From Haemonchus contortus (Eukaryota > Nematoda > Chromadorea > Rhabditida > Trichostrongylidae), in assembly GCA_000469685.2 (NCBI GenBank), contig LS997563.1, positions 42,996,651 to 43,060,650 of the forward strand: a stretch of DNA of 64,000 bases, in the 5' to 3' direction. Position 1 is the stretch's first letter; every line of letters starts with the position of its first letter. Both the position numbers and the translations under genes were made by a program. The notes below the pieces were generated by a model that had not been told where the DNA came from, ran no database searches, and saw only the letters and a program-made list of their open reading frames with translations. Of the stretch, positions 49,629 to 62,501 are shown piece after piece.

Positions 49629-50939
49629 TAAGTGATCCGAGAGTACGAATGCGCTTCGTTGCGCGCGTTCATCAAAACTAGGTCACGCCGCAGCCGTCGC
49701 ATGCGGCGGGTCAGCCCGCGATGCTTGACAGTCGTCGCACTTGTCATTCGGGCCTACGATTTGCGCTTAGTCCACGGCAGTCGGCCGGAGCCATAGAGAT
49801 GATAAGACAGACAAATGCAAATCGTTCGCTCCACTGACATTTGGTGGTACTGTAGAATCATTTATCATTCGTCGATATCATTAGTAAGTTTCATTCGGTG
49901 TTGTAGTTAGCTAAGTAGGTCGCTCGGCTGAGGAGGCACTGCTGCACGAGTAGACTCGAAAAAAGCGAAGAATTCAATTTCTATGGATGTGGGATTGTTC
50001 CTCGCATGCAGTTAGGAGTCATGCGATATGCAGAGCTCCTCATTTTTGGGGTCAAAGTTGTAGGGTCTATTCAGAGCGCCCCGCTAAAAACTTTTGCGGT
50101 CACGTATGTTGTATTACGAAAATGCGGTGCCCAAAATTAGCCGTTCCTTTTACCTTTCTGTTCTACAAGTAAGGAAGACCGGATGTAAGCTGGAAAATGA
50201 TCGGTTGTATCTCATTAGTGAGCGGGACCAGTGTCAGTGGCTGTCATACCTACTGCGCCCAAACTAGTGAAGACTTACCAGAAGGAATAGCCCTCTCAGA
50301 TGGTGGACTATCAGCTGAAATGAACCTCACCACGGAGTACTTTGTTACATTAATCTTTATCAGTCAGTTTATTTTTACCAGTTGTGCTGAAGGGGTCGGT
50401 TCATGCACGATGCCTCAAATCCTGCTTATCTATCACAGCGGCAATGAACTGCATTCAGAACGAGATGGTTTGGGACCCATTGATAGCAGGTAGGGAGCTG
50501 CAGCACCACCAGGATAACATGGGAAATTATACTGGCCATGTTACGTACAGTGGAAGCAAACTCGAGGGATGGATCAGTTACCTACTCACAGTAGGAGTGC
50601 TTCACAGGGAACTAGAGTCGACATGTGTGTTCGCACATTTGAAAGGTCAATCCCTTCTTATGCTCTTCACTCTCTACTCTTTACCAAGCCTCTCAAAGGA
50701 AACAACCTCACATATAAAAGTGAGGGGGCTTGAAGGAACTTGCTCACTAACTCAGGTTCTTGATTTCAATACCATCCGGTTCAGTGAGTAGAAGTGAAGA
50801 AGCGTCCAGTACTGTTAGCGCCTAAGTTGAGGAAGACTTACCAGATGAATAGGGTATTCACGAGCGCTAGTGTGAATCGAATGAACCTCTCTCTTAACGC
50901 TTTATCATCCTCTTTCTTATCACTTGATCCATCCCTACT

Positions 50940-51220
50940 ACGAGATGTCGGCTGATTCACCTGTATCCTCATTGCCCCGTTCATCATCGGTTTGCTAGAG
51001 CGGGCGCCAGTAGCGCCTCCATTCGCCCCTGTTGCGAACCATTGTAGTTCAATGAACCCTCGTCGCTGGGAACACGAGCTGTACCATTCCAACAGTTGAA
51101 TCGTGTAAGTATGATCATCAGGCCGTAGTCCTTGTGATCCATCTTGTCAGTTTGACATCACGGTAATCCATTCAGTGGTCGCTTTTGTTCAACAATCGTA
51201 TCAAAGTACCATGATGTAAC
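50940..51220 (-). mobile_element. RTE 3' fragment, minus strand, block G of unit 3
   Basis: Counterpart of 41640-41900. The open frame here starting MEWYSSCSQRRG is a product of decay. Confidence 0.5.
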
Positions 51221-51629
51221 AGGCTGCTCGATCTTTGATCAGCGGTATTCCTCATACCCTCCACTCCTCGTGGGATATCTCGTAGGTGGAATACTTCGTG
51301 TCCCTAGGTTTTTAGTTTCTTGCTTGTTGAGAAGGAGGTTCTCGCCAATGACAATCACACAATCATCCCATGGGCCCTCCTCATAGTCGGTGTATCTACT
51401 TGGCCTTTATTATTTTGAGGTTTTAATTTTTTATGTGATCACTCATGAGGGACCTCTTCATATCCTTTACCTATCTAACATAAACGTTCACTACATGACG
51501 CATTTTGAAATATCACCAACTTCGCCCTTTCTCGTTGTCCTACGAGACCATCTTCAACAAAGAAGATCGTGGAACTTCAATTTATCCGAATGTTTATACT
51601 CATACGTGTTTGACTTATGAATGTGTCAG

Positions 51630-52075
51630 ATGAGGGCAAGGGTGTGTAGGGGCAAATGCGTAGCATCGCACGTTTGGTCCAAGGCCCGAATTCCGGGTCT
51701 ACGCTCTCTTTGCGGACCTAGCCTTCAACCCCTCCCGACCCGGTAATTGTTACCCAAATGGGAGGATAACTGTTACTGCTACCCTAACAGTTATCCTGTT
51801 ACTCCAGAGCGGCCGCCAACGAGATGGTCAGACTTCTCCACGAAAATTCTGTACGAAAGGAATGTTGATCCACGTGTCCCTGAAACGATTCATTGGACCA
51901 CTCTGGCTCTGACAGGGACGAATGGAGACGTTACTAGCGCCCGCTCGAGGAAATCGACGATTAACGGGACGACAGGTGATACAGGTGATGGGAGGATAAA
52001 AGTGCTGACTTTACACCTGTTGGCCATCGCAAGTCACTGCATAGGCTGCTCAAGCTTGCAAAGGGCCATAGCGAC
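51630..52075 (+). mobile_element. tRNA-derived SINE copy split by an RTE fragment
   Basis: Head and box region at 51630-51775, body (GTTGGCCATCGCAAGTCACT) at 51985-52075; RTE sequence between. Confidence 0.55.
51795..51980 (+). mobile_element. RTE 3' fragment inserted in a SINE
   Basis: Reads [20 protein letters not shown] then [13 protein letters not shown], continuous with the RTE C-terminus. SINE sequence lies on both sides (51630-51775 and 51985-52075). Confidence 0.7.
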
Positions 52076-52779
52076 CCAAGAATTTTTCATTCCGACCGAA
52101 GTGTTCGGTGCTCAGACTAGCACCTTTACAGTGGTTTTTTACAGTGATAACTTTGGAAAACCTTTTTCGGCTGTGATTGCTCTAGAAATTTGTCGTTCGA
52201 GCAATTATGATCGTTAAAAAGCGGTGATCATCGCCAATGACCTTACATGCTAGATAGAGCTTTCGTACCTGAAGAAAGGAGAGTGCTCATAACCTAGGTA
52301 CTTCCGATGACGTGCAATCGTTACTTTTTCGCAGCTACCCAATCGTGGGAACGCTAGGGTCAAGGTATGACTGTCAGTGTTGCTGCAGTTGAGTCGGTCG
52401 AAGATGATTTTTTTATGAGGTACCCTTATTTAGTCGATATCCTACCCATATCAAATAGGTATATAATCTAGCAACTGGGGCCATAAAATCTAGCAACTGT
52501 GGAAGAGGACCTTTCCAGTGCCATGGAGCAGCTATGTACTGTTAGTAGATAGTAGTCCTTACAATATATAAAGCGCTAGCTTCTGTCTGTTCGCACGGAT
52601 ATTCGATATCACCTGATAAAGTACATGCAGAAGTCTTAAGCCTATGGATGAACAGTCGTGAATGTATAATGCTCGAATAAGCATCCATAGCTCAACTGGT
52701 AACTTTTAATCTAATTTTTTCTCATTCAGTCCCTCCTTCTTATTCGATTTCTCTCTAATTTTGAGAGAATATAGGCAAT

Positions 52780-52925
52780 GTGCCCTGTTCAACAATCAAC
52801 CAGTGTACGAGTCAGTGCTTTCATCTCCCGAGAGAAATCCGGTATCAATCAACCGGCACATCGAAGGAATGAAATACTTGGTTAGCGCAGGCAAGTAGCG
52901 ATAGGGGATTGAAACCGCAGTAATG
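52780..52925 (-). mobile_element. tRNA-derived SINE copy, truncated
   Basis: Minus-strand GGTTTCAATCCCC and shared body; precedes block A of unit 4. Confidence 0.55.
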
Positions 52926-53084
52926 GGGAGAAATGGTGGCGACTGACAAGAACACTGGCTGACGGTGTGGGGACTAGTGTTAGAGAGAAGAAGAAGTCCT
53001 ATCATACTGAACTGTTCGGCACTCTGGTCAGCTCTCCCATGAGACACATATATTTACAGCGGCGTATTCGGAACAAACTATTTA

Positions 53085-53183
53085 TTTTTGAAAAAGGATG
53101 CTCTGGAAATGCAACGTACAAGCAATCATAGTCGTCGAAAAAACGATGGTCATCGTCAATGGCATCGGGTTCAAACTGATTTG
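53085..53183 (-). pseudogene. Decayed distal exon, unit 4
   Basis: Aligns with the unit 1 and 3 exons. It is one base shorter near the acceptor, so the phase-0 reading is lost, although DDDHRFFDDYDC is preserved in another frame. The stop is also changed. Confidence 0.4.
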
Positions 53184-54639
53184 CTAAAAATATTTTTGAT
53201 ATCAAAGCCCTTCTTCGCAGTTGTGGTGGTCATGACTTGTTCCGTTGCTCCCGCCTCAGAACCCGCCTCCGATGCCGCCTCCGATGCCTCCTCAGAAGCA
53301 CTGAAATTGAGAGTAAAGGTAAATCTCAACTTCCGCGATTTGCTTTTACAATCACAAAAAGTCATTAAACGTTTTCTATTCTGACGCCTGACTGCCCTTG
53401 CAGCAAAGATCACGTCTTGTTCAGTGAGATTAAGAAGGAGAGTAGACACGCAATGGAACCGGATCTCCTCGGCAAAACCTATTGTGCTGCTCGTCAACAG
53501 TGTTCAACACTTTTGCTTGGAAGAATTTGAAGTAAGGACTATCTAATCATTAATCAGAGGGGTTAGCAGGTGGCAAGCAGAGGGGCTGTGCGGTCGTCAA
53601 TATCTAGCCAACCATAAACATAGTGCTCGGAAGTGCTGCAAATGCTCCTCACCTATCCACCCTTGCGCAAGTCATCTTCTAAAAGCACAATTAACATAAT
53701 TCAGGCGTATTAGGTTCAAAACGAATAATGAAGGTGATAGTCTAGAATGGTGCAGATTTGAACAAGAATTCAAGAGAATCAGCATTCCCGAAAAATACTA
53801 GGCTCCAAAAGACAGTAAATTCAAACGATTGATGAGAATATGACGGCAGGACTAGCGTGGGAGTGGGAATTGGGACGAGCTTTTTCAATGGTACGTCAGT
53901 GCATACAGTTGGCTACAATAAGAGACCTACGTGCAACGCGTGCGTCCTGGTGTGATTGTCGCAATCGCTGCGGCCTCTACAACGCCGTGGGAACTCGTAC
54001 GTCATTGGGTGTATAGGTACGGCCCTGAGACCGGTTGAGACCGTTTTACGCGCTAGGTGGTCGTGGTGGAAATCATTATTAATCTCCATATTATGGTAGG
54101 AAAGTTCGCATATCACTATAAAACCTTTCTTTGTGGTTGACATCCCGTTCGCCACTCACTAAGAAAATATTGGACCAACGTTGAAACCTGGAAAACTATG
54201 CAATGAAGACTATCCAGTGAAGCGGCAAGAGATGTGAAGGGGTAGAGAGCAGCAGTTCAGCCCTTCCCTTTAACAGATACTCGAAAAAGCATGCGAAAAC
54301 CCGCCAGAGCCCAGCCACCTATGAGGCAAAGATAACTTCCAAGGGGTAATATAGGGCACAAAACGCATTTCCACCTCGATCTTCTCAAGGGTGATGTGTT
54401 TTCCGCACATTTCGATGGAATCTCACCGGGAACTGCTCATAGCAATCCCGCATTAAGTTTGGGCAACGAGCTCCTAGACAATCGCTGATTGCGTCAGCTT
54501 TTCGCGAAAGCTCCGAGCAAGTTGAACGATTAACCTCGTGGCCCTCCAAAAACTAAAGCTATCGATGAAGAGTAGCGCAGATTGCTTACTTGTACTCGCC
54601 CGAGCACGTCGGTGATCAGCGGAATGGCAGCGGATTTAA

Positions 54640-55290
54640 AGGCACAGTTCACGATAATTATGGGTAATCTAGATTGTGACGAAATATGGAAATTAAGATG
54701 GAAAATAGTGCGAAGGCGAAAACTGCGCGAGTGGGTGTTTCTACAGTGAAGAAGGCTTCGAAAAATCGATAAAATGGGGGTTGGACGAGAATGAGACCAG
54801 AAAAATGAAGAAGAATGGGCATTTGGACGAGCTACGCACATCACTTCATTGCGTACGTGCGGGTCTCGGTGCAAATAATTGAGGGTAGGCAAAAATCCAT
54901 TCACCCATAAGTAAAGTTAACAAAAAACCCCTAGTAACAGCAAAAATAGGCCTCTTTTTCCAGCTTCTTGGGATAGGAAATTAAAAAGGGATCGCGGCAG
55001 CACAAAGAATAACAGAGGAAAAAGAATGGAAGAGAAACATCGCCTCATCTCGGCGGCCAGCTGATTGTCTGTAGGTCCCAGAACGAATAGTTTCAATCTG
55101 TACGCCTTTAATCTCGCCTGACGTGACAACGATTGAAAGGCGGGAAAGAGACTCAAGCCAGCAACAGGGATTCCACTATGCCCTGACTGTCGAGATTTTG
55201 GGAGCTAGAGGGTCCCTTCTACCACTCATGGGGACCACTGAGTATTTTTTAGGGAAGAACTCAGTAACCATTTTTATTGTGGACCTGCCT
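54640..55290. mobile_element. TTAA-flanked element, copy d (unit 4)
   Basis: TTAA at 54636-54639 and 55291-55294. 651 bp. It retains the uninterrupted site (GGAAATTAAAAAGGGATCGC) into which the mariner inserted in copy c. Confidence 0.68.
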
Positions 55291-55846
55291 TTAATCGGCT
55301 CGTTGGATTGAGTTTCATCCCTTTGAAGTGGATGTCACCAAAATCCGCCAAAGCGATGAAAGGTTCAATGCCTGTCTTGCGCTTAAACTAATCAACAAGG
55401 ATTTGTATTGGTAACTCAGTACCCGCCCTTTACTGCTGATTTTCCCATCGATTCGCTAAATGACAACTACTACAATAGCCTTTATTTAGACGCAATGGTC
55501 AGAGAGATTCAATATCACCCAGAAGCTTCTTTGTTTGTTGCCCCAGCTTCTGCTACAGTAAATTCAACGCTACCATCTCAACTTGCCGCTTCATAAGCCT
55601 GAAATTTGTTCCTGACTGAAACTACACTCGGAGCAAAGCATCCCATTTTGCAGACCATCCACAAGCATCATCCTCTAGGAGAAGGTACAACCCAAGTACT
55701 TCCTTCATAAGGAGCCTTTTCGAAACTCATTGCTATTCCGAATGATGGCTAAGCTGGGTATATGCAGACAAGGTCCGTCCTTATCTCGCCCTGAGAACAA
55801 CTTTCCTCCTTTTGGAATGTTCACTGTTGCCCACAACTCAGCTACC

Positions 55847-58800
55847 TCATTGAAGGTGAAGTACTGCTCGAATGGCTTGAGTAAGGCACAAAATGGTGAG
55901 TTGTTGGCCAATAGGAAAATATTGGAGAACGGAAGTGTTTTTTATAAGAAAGAAAATGGAAATGTAGCGGCTACAAAAATCAAGATGTACAGATCACAAC
56001 GATTACTCAGGTTACAACAATGTAGATGCGGCATTTACCGGAAGTTTACTTTGAACGAAAAGTTGGTAAAAGCTTCGAACTCACTCAGAAGAAAGCGCGC
56101 CCTCCGATCCACCAGCGCTACCTGTCTCGTCACCACCACCACCTGTAATGTCTTGTTTTCTCCTGAGTTCCGACTAACATTCTATTTTGAAAACCCTATT
56201 TCGGCTTGAGACTGGTAACTCAATTCAGGGCATTACCATCTAGCCCGAACTTTCCAGTGCCACTCTCAAGACATTAGGAGTGGGAGGATATAGGAATGGT
56301 GGTCGATGGCCGCATCTTACACAGTTTCCGCTTTGTACATAGACGACATCGTGCTTACAACATCGAACATCGAGCGAGCGGAACGAATGCTGGTCGACAG
56401 CGTTTGTGGAAGAATTTGCTTAAGGCTGATCCGAAGCTGATGTTCTGATCCGAAGCTGATGTTCATGAGAAATGGATTAGTACGTGATACTCCCTTTATG
56501 CGAAACGGAACGAATATCTGAATGCTCTAGCTATGCGTCTCAGGTTTAGGCGTCTATCCATAAGTCAACGTGATAAATGATTTAGCGCCGTAGCTAAGTA
56601 GAAATAAACGCGCCGGAAGAGGAACAATCGACAATATCGAGGGAGTAGTGAAGCAGACAAAGAACACTCGGCTCTACGCACCCCCTTTCGACATCGCTGT
56701 CCTTCATGCTTTGACGTACGCGTCGGAGGCTTACAGTTTACGGAAGAGGGACGAACATGTTCTCATCGTCGCTCAAAGTGCTTTGGTGTGGACGATGCTC
56801 GGAATTTCGCTACTCATGCAAGTACAGAAAAGAATCCGGAGTTCCGAGATTCGTCATCGAATGAAGATCAGTGAAGCTGTTGCTTACGCCGAAGAATCGA
56901 AGATCAGATGGGGTGGACACGTCATGCGACACTGTGCTGACGGTTGGACTACTGAGCTCACTGAGTGGAACTACCAGAACGTCGAACGAATACTAGGACG
57001 GGCGCCAGCGCAATGGTCAGGTTCCTCTGTGGAAGCTCTCAACAAAAGGAATGCTACGCTTGGCGCTCGTCGAACGAGGACGATCCACTGGGCTATTCAG
57101 GCTCGCGACAGAAACAGATGGAGAAGTTTGTGGTGTCCGCTCAGGAAGTCGATGATAATACAGGTAGATGTTTATACAATAATACCATACATTTTTGTTG
57201 ATTTAGGTCTACCAGATTTTTTTTAGGGGCCAATAAGTGTAGTTTGCCGCTTTAACCTCATCTTTGCCTTCCTTGTATATAAGAATTCAATGAAATTGCC
57301 ATCACTTCCTTTACTCACCTTCTCTGTCTGTGGGGAGGATATCAATTTCCAACGCAAACTCCTTATCAAGTTTTTTGAAATCGGACAAGGATGAAGTCGG
57401 GTCGTTGCATCGGTCCTTAGTTGTACAGGCACAGATTATGTGTCCATAATTCCTGAAAATATGTCCATAATTCCTAAAAAAATACGACTATTTGCTGTGC
57501 CGACATCCATATCTATGTGACTACGAAGTTACTTTCATGTAACTTCGCCTATAACTATTCCAATGCATCAAAGTTTCTATCTGTAAGAAGCTGCCTCATA
57601 TATAGGCTCAAAGAGACCATTATGCGGATCATGATGGAGCAACGTAGATTGGGATGATTTCTATGATCTGCTTATCTATCCTTCACGCCGTGGCCAATAA
57701 AATCCCACTAAGTGGAACCTTAATGAGAGAACGAAGAGCTCTACTGGCTTCTTGTTCTTGCCGCACAGTGGGCTATTCGAATGCACCACTTCGTTTGCCT
57801 CTTTTGACACACTTGTCGCGTCTTGACCTCGTCTCCCTAATCTTGTAGGGGCAGGGTTTTCAAGCAGTGCCTACAGTAGCGCTCAGTCTCGGCCGAATGC
57901 TTCTTTAGCCGTTCTTTTCCGGAGTAACTCCTCTTCTACTGGATCTAATCATGCGACATTCCGGTATGTGTAGCGTGGGTGCATAGTGAATATTTACCAC
58001 TATTAACCTGCGAACTGGCCATGTTCCAGATATCCTAAAAAGCTCGAACTCAAAGTCAACTGGAAATACGGATGATGACCCTTATAGATTTTCTTTCCTT
58101 TGTGCCACATCTGAAGTGTACGAACTAAAGTCGAACATAGTAGAAAAGAAAGTTGCACATAATGTGCGAATAACTGCAGACGTTATTAACTTTGCTTTTA
58201 TCGAAGTGTGCTACCACAACAAAAACCTGTCTCTTAGTTATGCATATATTGATGCTGTGCAGTCAAATAACTGTGGATCTTGTGTAATATGCTTCAGTTA
58301 AACATCAAAATTTCGCTCTATTTGCAACACTAAGAAAGAAGTCATGAACGAAAAGCGTGGGAGCGTTTTGCCGAAGACTTTTGAGCGCTACTATAAGTGA
58401 TCTGAGAGTACGAATGCGCTTCGTTGCTCGCGTTCGTCAAAACTAGGTCACGCCGCAGCCGTCGCATGCGGCGGGTCAGCCCGCGATACTTTACAGTCGT
58501 CGCACTTGTCATTGGGCCTACGTTTTGCGCTTGGTCCACGGCAGTCAGCCAGAGGGACGATAACACACAAATGCGAATCGTTCGCCCCACTGACATTTGG
58601 TGGTACTGTAATATCATGTTGAGACTTCAGTGGGGTGCGCCGCGCGCGAAGCGGGCGGGGTGACCTACTTTCGACGGACGCGCGCAACGGACGTTCTCCC
58701 TGAGAGTACACATAGAGATGTTTTGCTAGGTCTCTGGAGAACTTTGCATGAATAAATGAATAAAGTACTTGTGGCACACAGCAGGTCCTTCTTTTATGGG

Positions 58801-59778
58801 GCCCCGATTATTTATACAATCGGCGATGACTGTACGATTAGTGTCTGCGTCCTTCGCTGAAATTATGCATTTTGAAAAAAAAACCTCCATCAAATTTTAT
58901 TTTTTATATCTGTTTTATAAGAGATACACTAGAAAACGTGTTGCATACATGCTTCCTGAAAAGAATGCGGGAATTTGCGGACTCTTCCCTAATTTTATAT
59001 GTTTCGGATGTGCCTTATTTTTGTTTTTGAAAAAGGCTAGTGTTGGGATTAGAAGCAGATGATAAACGATTTCGATAATATACTAATCTTCCTCCAATCG
59101 CTTTTCATGCCAAGCAGGATGCTTGAAGACTGGGACTTCGAACCATTTTGTGGGTAAGACGGTTCGTGATAACTGATACCAACTGCTACGGGCAGATGAT
59201 TGAGCTAGATCACTCCTTTTTGGCATGGCACAGCTTCTCCCGCGTGTGAAAGAGGACATGACTGACCGTAGGTAACAGGTAGAGAAACTAATAAAAGCTG
59301 ATAGGGGCAATAAAAGGTCCAATCAGGGAACGCTTATAACTTCACATGAGAGTTTGAACGAGAACCCATGTATATCGACAGAGTTCAATATGCTGCTCAG
59401 TGAGCGTTCTAAAAAGTTAGTAACGCTGAAATTTTGCTTGAAGACAGCTTTATTTGATTTACTCAGCTGTCCGCCCAAGATCAAGCGTTTATGTGACGGA
59501 GAGATAGTTCTCTCCCTTGTCAGACCAAAGTTGTGGACTTATTTCCCAACTTCACCGAGATTCCCATACAACATGCTTTTTTCGATGGAAGCTTTTACGA
59601 CCTTTTCTGATATTTTTTACACCACCAAACACCTTATTTGGACTCTCTTTACGCTGATCGAACGTATTTAAGACAGAGCGCTTCTGCACGTAATTCATAC
59701 ATCTCCTTGTATGAATCAACATATGAAGACTGATCAATAGTGCAAACAGCAACTGACTACTGATCTTTTGTGTCGACC

Positions 59779-59816
<38 letters not shown>

Positions 59817-62419
59817 TAGCGCTCAAAAGTCTTCGGTGAAATGGCTTCTCAGCCTTACTTTTCAGTCGTAACTCCCTTCCTACTTGATCTAATCATGCGA
59901 AATTTCTATATTTGGAGCGCGGGTGTATTGTGAATATTTACCACTATTAAAGTGCAATCTGATCATGTTCCAGATATTCTAAAGAGCATGAACTCAAAAT
60001 CGACCTAAAATACAGATGATGGTCCTTCTAGAATCTCTCTCCTTTTTGTCATGTCTAAAGTGTACGAGCCGTAATGCCGAATACAATAGATGAGAAAAAC
60101 GCACATGAGGTGCGAATAAGTGCAGACTCCAACAACTTTAGTTTGAGCAAAATCTGCTACCAGAACAAACCCCTTGCTCTATCTGTGGATATTGCAGCTT
60201 TCCAGTCAAATAGTGTTGTGTAGGGTGAAATATGCTCTGGTTAAACATATCCAAATTTTGCGCAATTTGGTCTACTAAGAAAGAAGTTATGAACGAAAAA
60301 GCGTCAAAGCATTTCACCGAACACTTTTGAGCGCTACTGTATATATATATATTACATATATACATATTATATATATATACCAGTCGGGCCGCCCAGCTAA
60401 CGCCGGGCTTCCCTCCTTCTAATGGGTTCGCCCGGCTACGCCGGGCGCTCACCATGATGCGCAAATAACACTTCGGATTCTACTTTTTCTTTGAAAGCTG
60501 TACACCCTCAGTATTAGCTTCAAATTGTGAGCGATTTTTTCTGTAAGCCATCTTCGCTGTGTCCGAATAGAACATCGCTTTATATCACAAAGGCGATTAT
60601 TTAGAGAAAAAAATATTCAGACACTTCATCGCGGCTAAGTCTACTATGTTAGCTACCATCAATGTTCCCAGCCAACTCCTTGTGCCTTCAAGCTTCAACG
60701 GTCTGGGTCCGAACTAACAGTATTTATTCACGCCCAGTCCTTTGGGGCGGAGTTTGGTCTTGCAACCTGTCATCAGTGTTCCTATCCTGCCTCCTGTATT
60801 CCTACTAAGTTTGACCGCTCTAGGTTCATTTTGACATATCTCTATAAGCCCTGCACCCTTGAGGAGTTATGATTTTCCGCTCAAACCACCCCTCCCCCCC
60901 CACTGTGCGCAGAGTCCGGTCCTGCCACCCACCATAAGTGTTTCCACCCTGCCGCCTGTACTCCTACCAAATTTGAACGCTCTAGGTCCAAGTTTAAGTT
61001 TTTCACACAAACCCCGCCCCTTGTGGGCGGAGTCCGGTCCTGCCACCCAACATAAGTGTTTCCACCCTGCCGCCTGTACTCCTACCAAATTTGAACGCTC
61101 TAGGTCCAAGTTTAAGTTTTTCACACAAACCCCGCCCCTTGTCTGCGGAGTCCGGTCCTGCCACCCAACATAAGTGTTTCCACCCTGCCGCCTGTACTCC
61201 TACCAAATTTGAACGCTCTAGGTCCAAGTTTAAGTTTTTCACACAAACCCCGCCCCTTGTAGGCGGAGTCCGGTCCTGCCACCTAACATAAGTGTTTCCA
61301 CCCTGCCGCCTGTACTCCTACCAAATTTGAACGCTTTAGGTCCAAGTTTAAGTTTTTCACACAAACCCCTCCCCTTGTGGGCGGAGTCCGGTCCTGCCAC
61401 CCACCGTTAGTGTTCCCATCCTGCCCCCCTTACACCTACTGAATTTGAACTCTCTAGATCGACGGGGACAGAAGTTATGAATTTGCGCTCAAACATTTAT
61501 TTCGCACAAACCCCGCCCCCTGTGGGCGGAGTCCGGCACCACCACCCACCATTAGTGTTCCCATCCTGCCCCCCTTACACCTACCGAATTTGAACTCTCT
61601 AGGTCAACGGGAACCGGAGTTATGAATCACCCAAACATTTATTTCGCACAAACCCCGCCCCCTGTGGGCGGAGTCCGGCACCACCACCCACCATTAGTGT
61701 TCCCATCCTGCCCCCCTTACACCTACCGAATTTGAACTCTCTAGGTCAACGGGAACCGGAGTTATGAATCACCCAAACATTTATTTCGCACAAACCCCGC
61801 TCCCCGTGGGCGGAGTCCGGCACCACCACCCACCATTAGTGTTCCCATCCTGCCCCCCTTACACCTACCGAATTTGAACTCTCTAGGTCAACGGGAACCG
61901 GAGTTATGAATCACCCAAACATTTATTTCGCACAAACCCCGCTCCCCGTGGGCGGAGTCCGGCACCACCACCCACCATTAGTGTTCCCATCCTGCCCCCC
62001 TTACACCTACCGAATTTGAACTCTCTAGGTCAACGGGAACCGGAGTTATGACTCACCCAAACATTTATTTCGCACAAACTCCGCCCCCTGTGGGCGGAGT
62101 CCGGCACCACCACCCACCATTAGTGTTCCCATCCTGCCCCCCTTACACCTACCGAATTTGAACTCTCTAGGTCAACGGGAACCGGAGTTATGACTCACCC
62201 AAACATTTCTTTCGCACAAACTCCGCCCCCTGTGGGCGGAGTCCGGCACCACCACCCACCATTAGTGTTCCCATCCTGCCCCCCTTACACCTACCAAATT
62301 TGAACTCTCTAGGTCGACGGGAACCGGAGTTATGAATTTCCGGTCAAACACACAACTACACACACACACACAAACACACAGACAAACCAACAGACACATT
62401 TAGCGCGTTATATATAGTA

Positions 62420-62501
<82 letters not shown>

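Larger units (their letters stand above)
41920..51300. repeat. Tandem duplication unit 3
   Basis: Contains H (41.9-45.3 kb), A (45.3-46.8), gene exons 5-3 (47.3-48.7), a Tc1-type MITE and G (49.86-51.2). It is the most diverged of the four units in the gene body. It lacks the TTAA element, and at about 49.86 kb intron 2 joins directly to block G, so exons 1 and 2 are absent. Confidence 0.78.

Noticed and set aside
55705..55911. 68-codon minus frame ending FRKGSL
   Set aside because: Continuous only in unit 4 owing to a one-base difference; it overlaps exon 5 in another frame and the splice structure does not need it.
60859..61291. Repetitive open frames over the minisatellite
   Set aside because: Frames follow a 118-bp tandem repeat on both strands; no start, splice or composition support.
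60740..62340. CRISPR-like array
   Set aside because: Units are 118-142 bp, nearly identical along their whole length with no unique spacers, in an animal genome.
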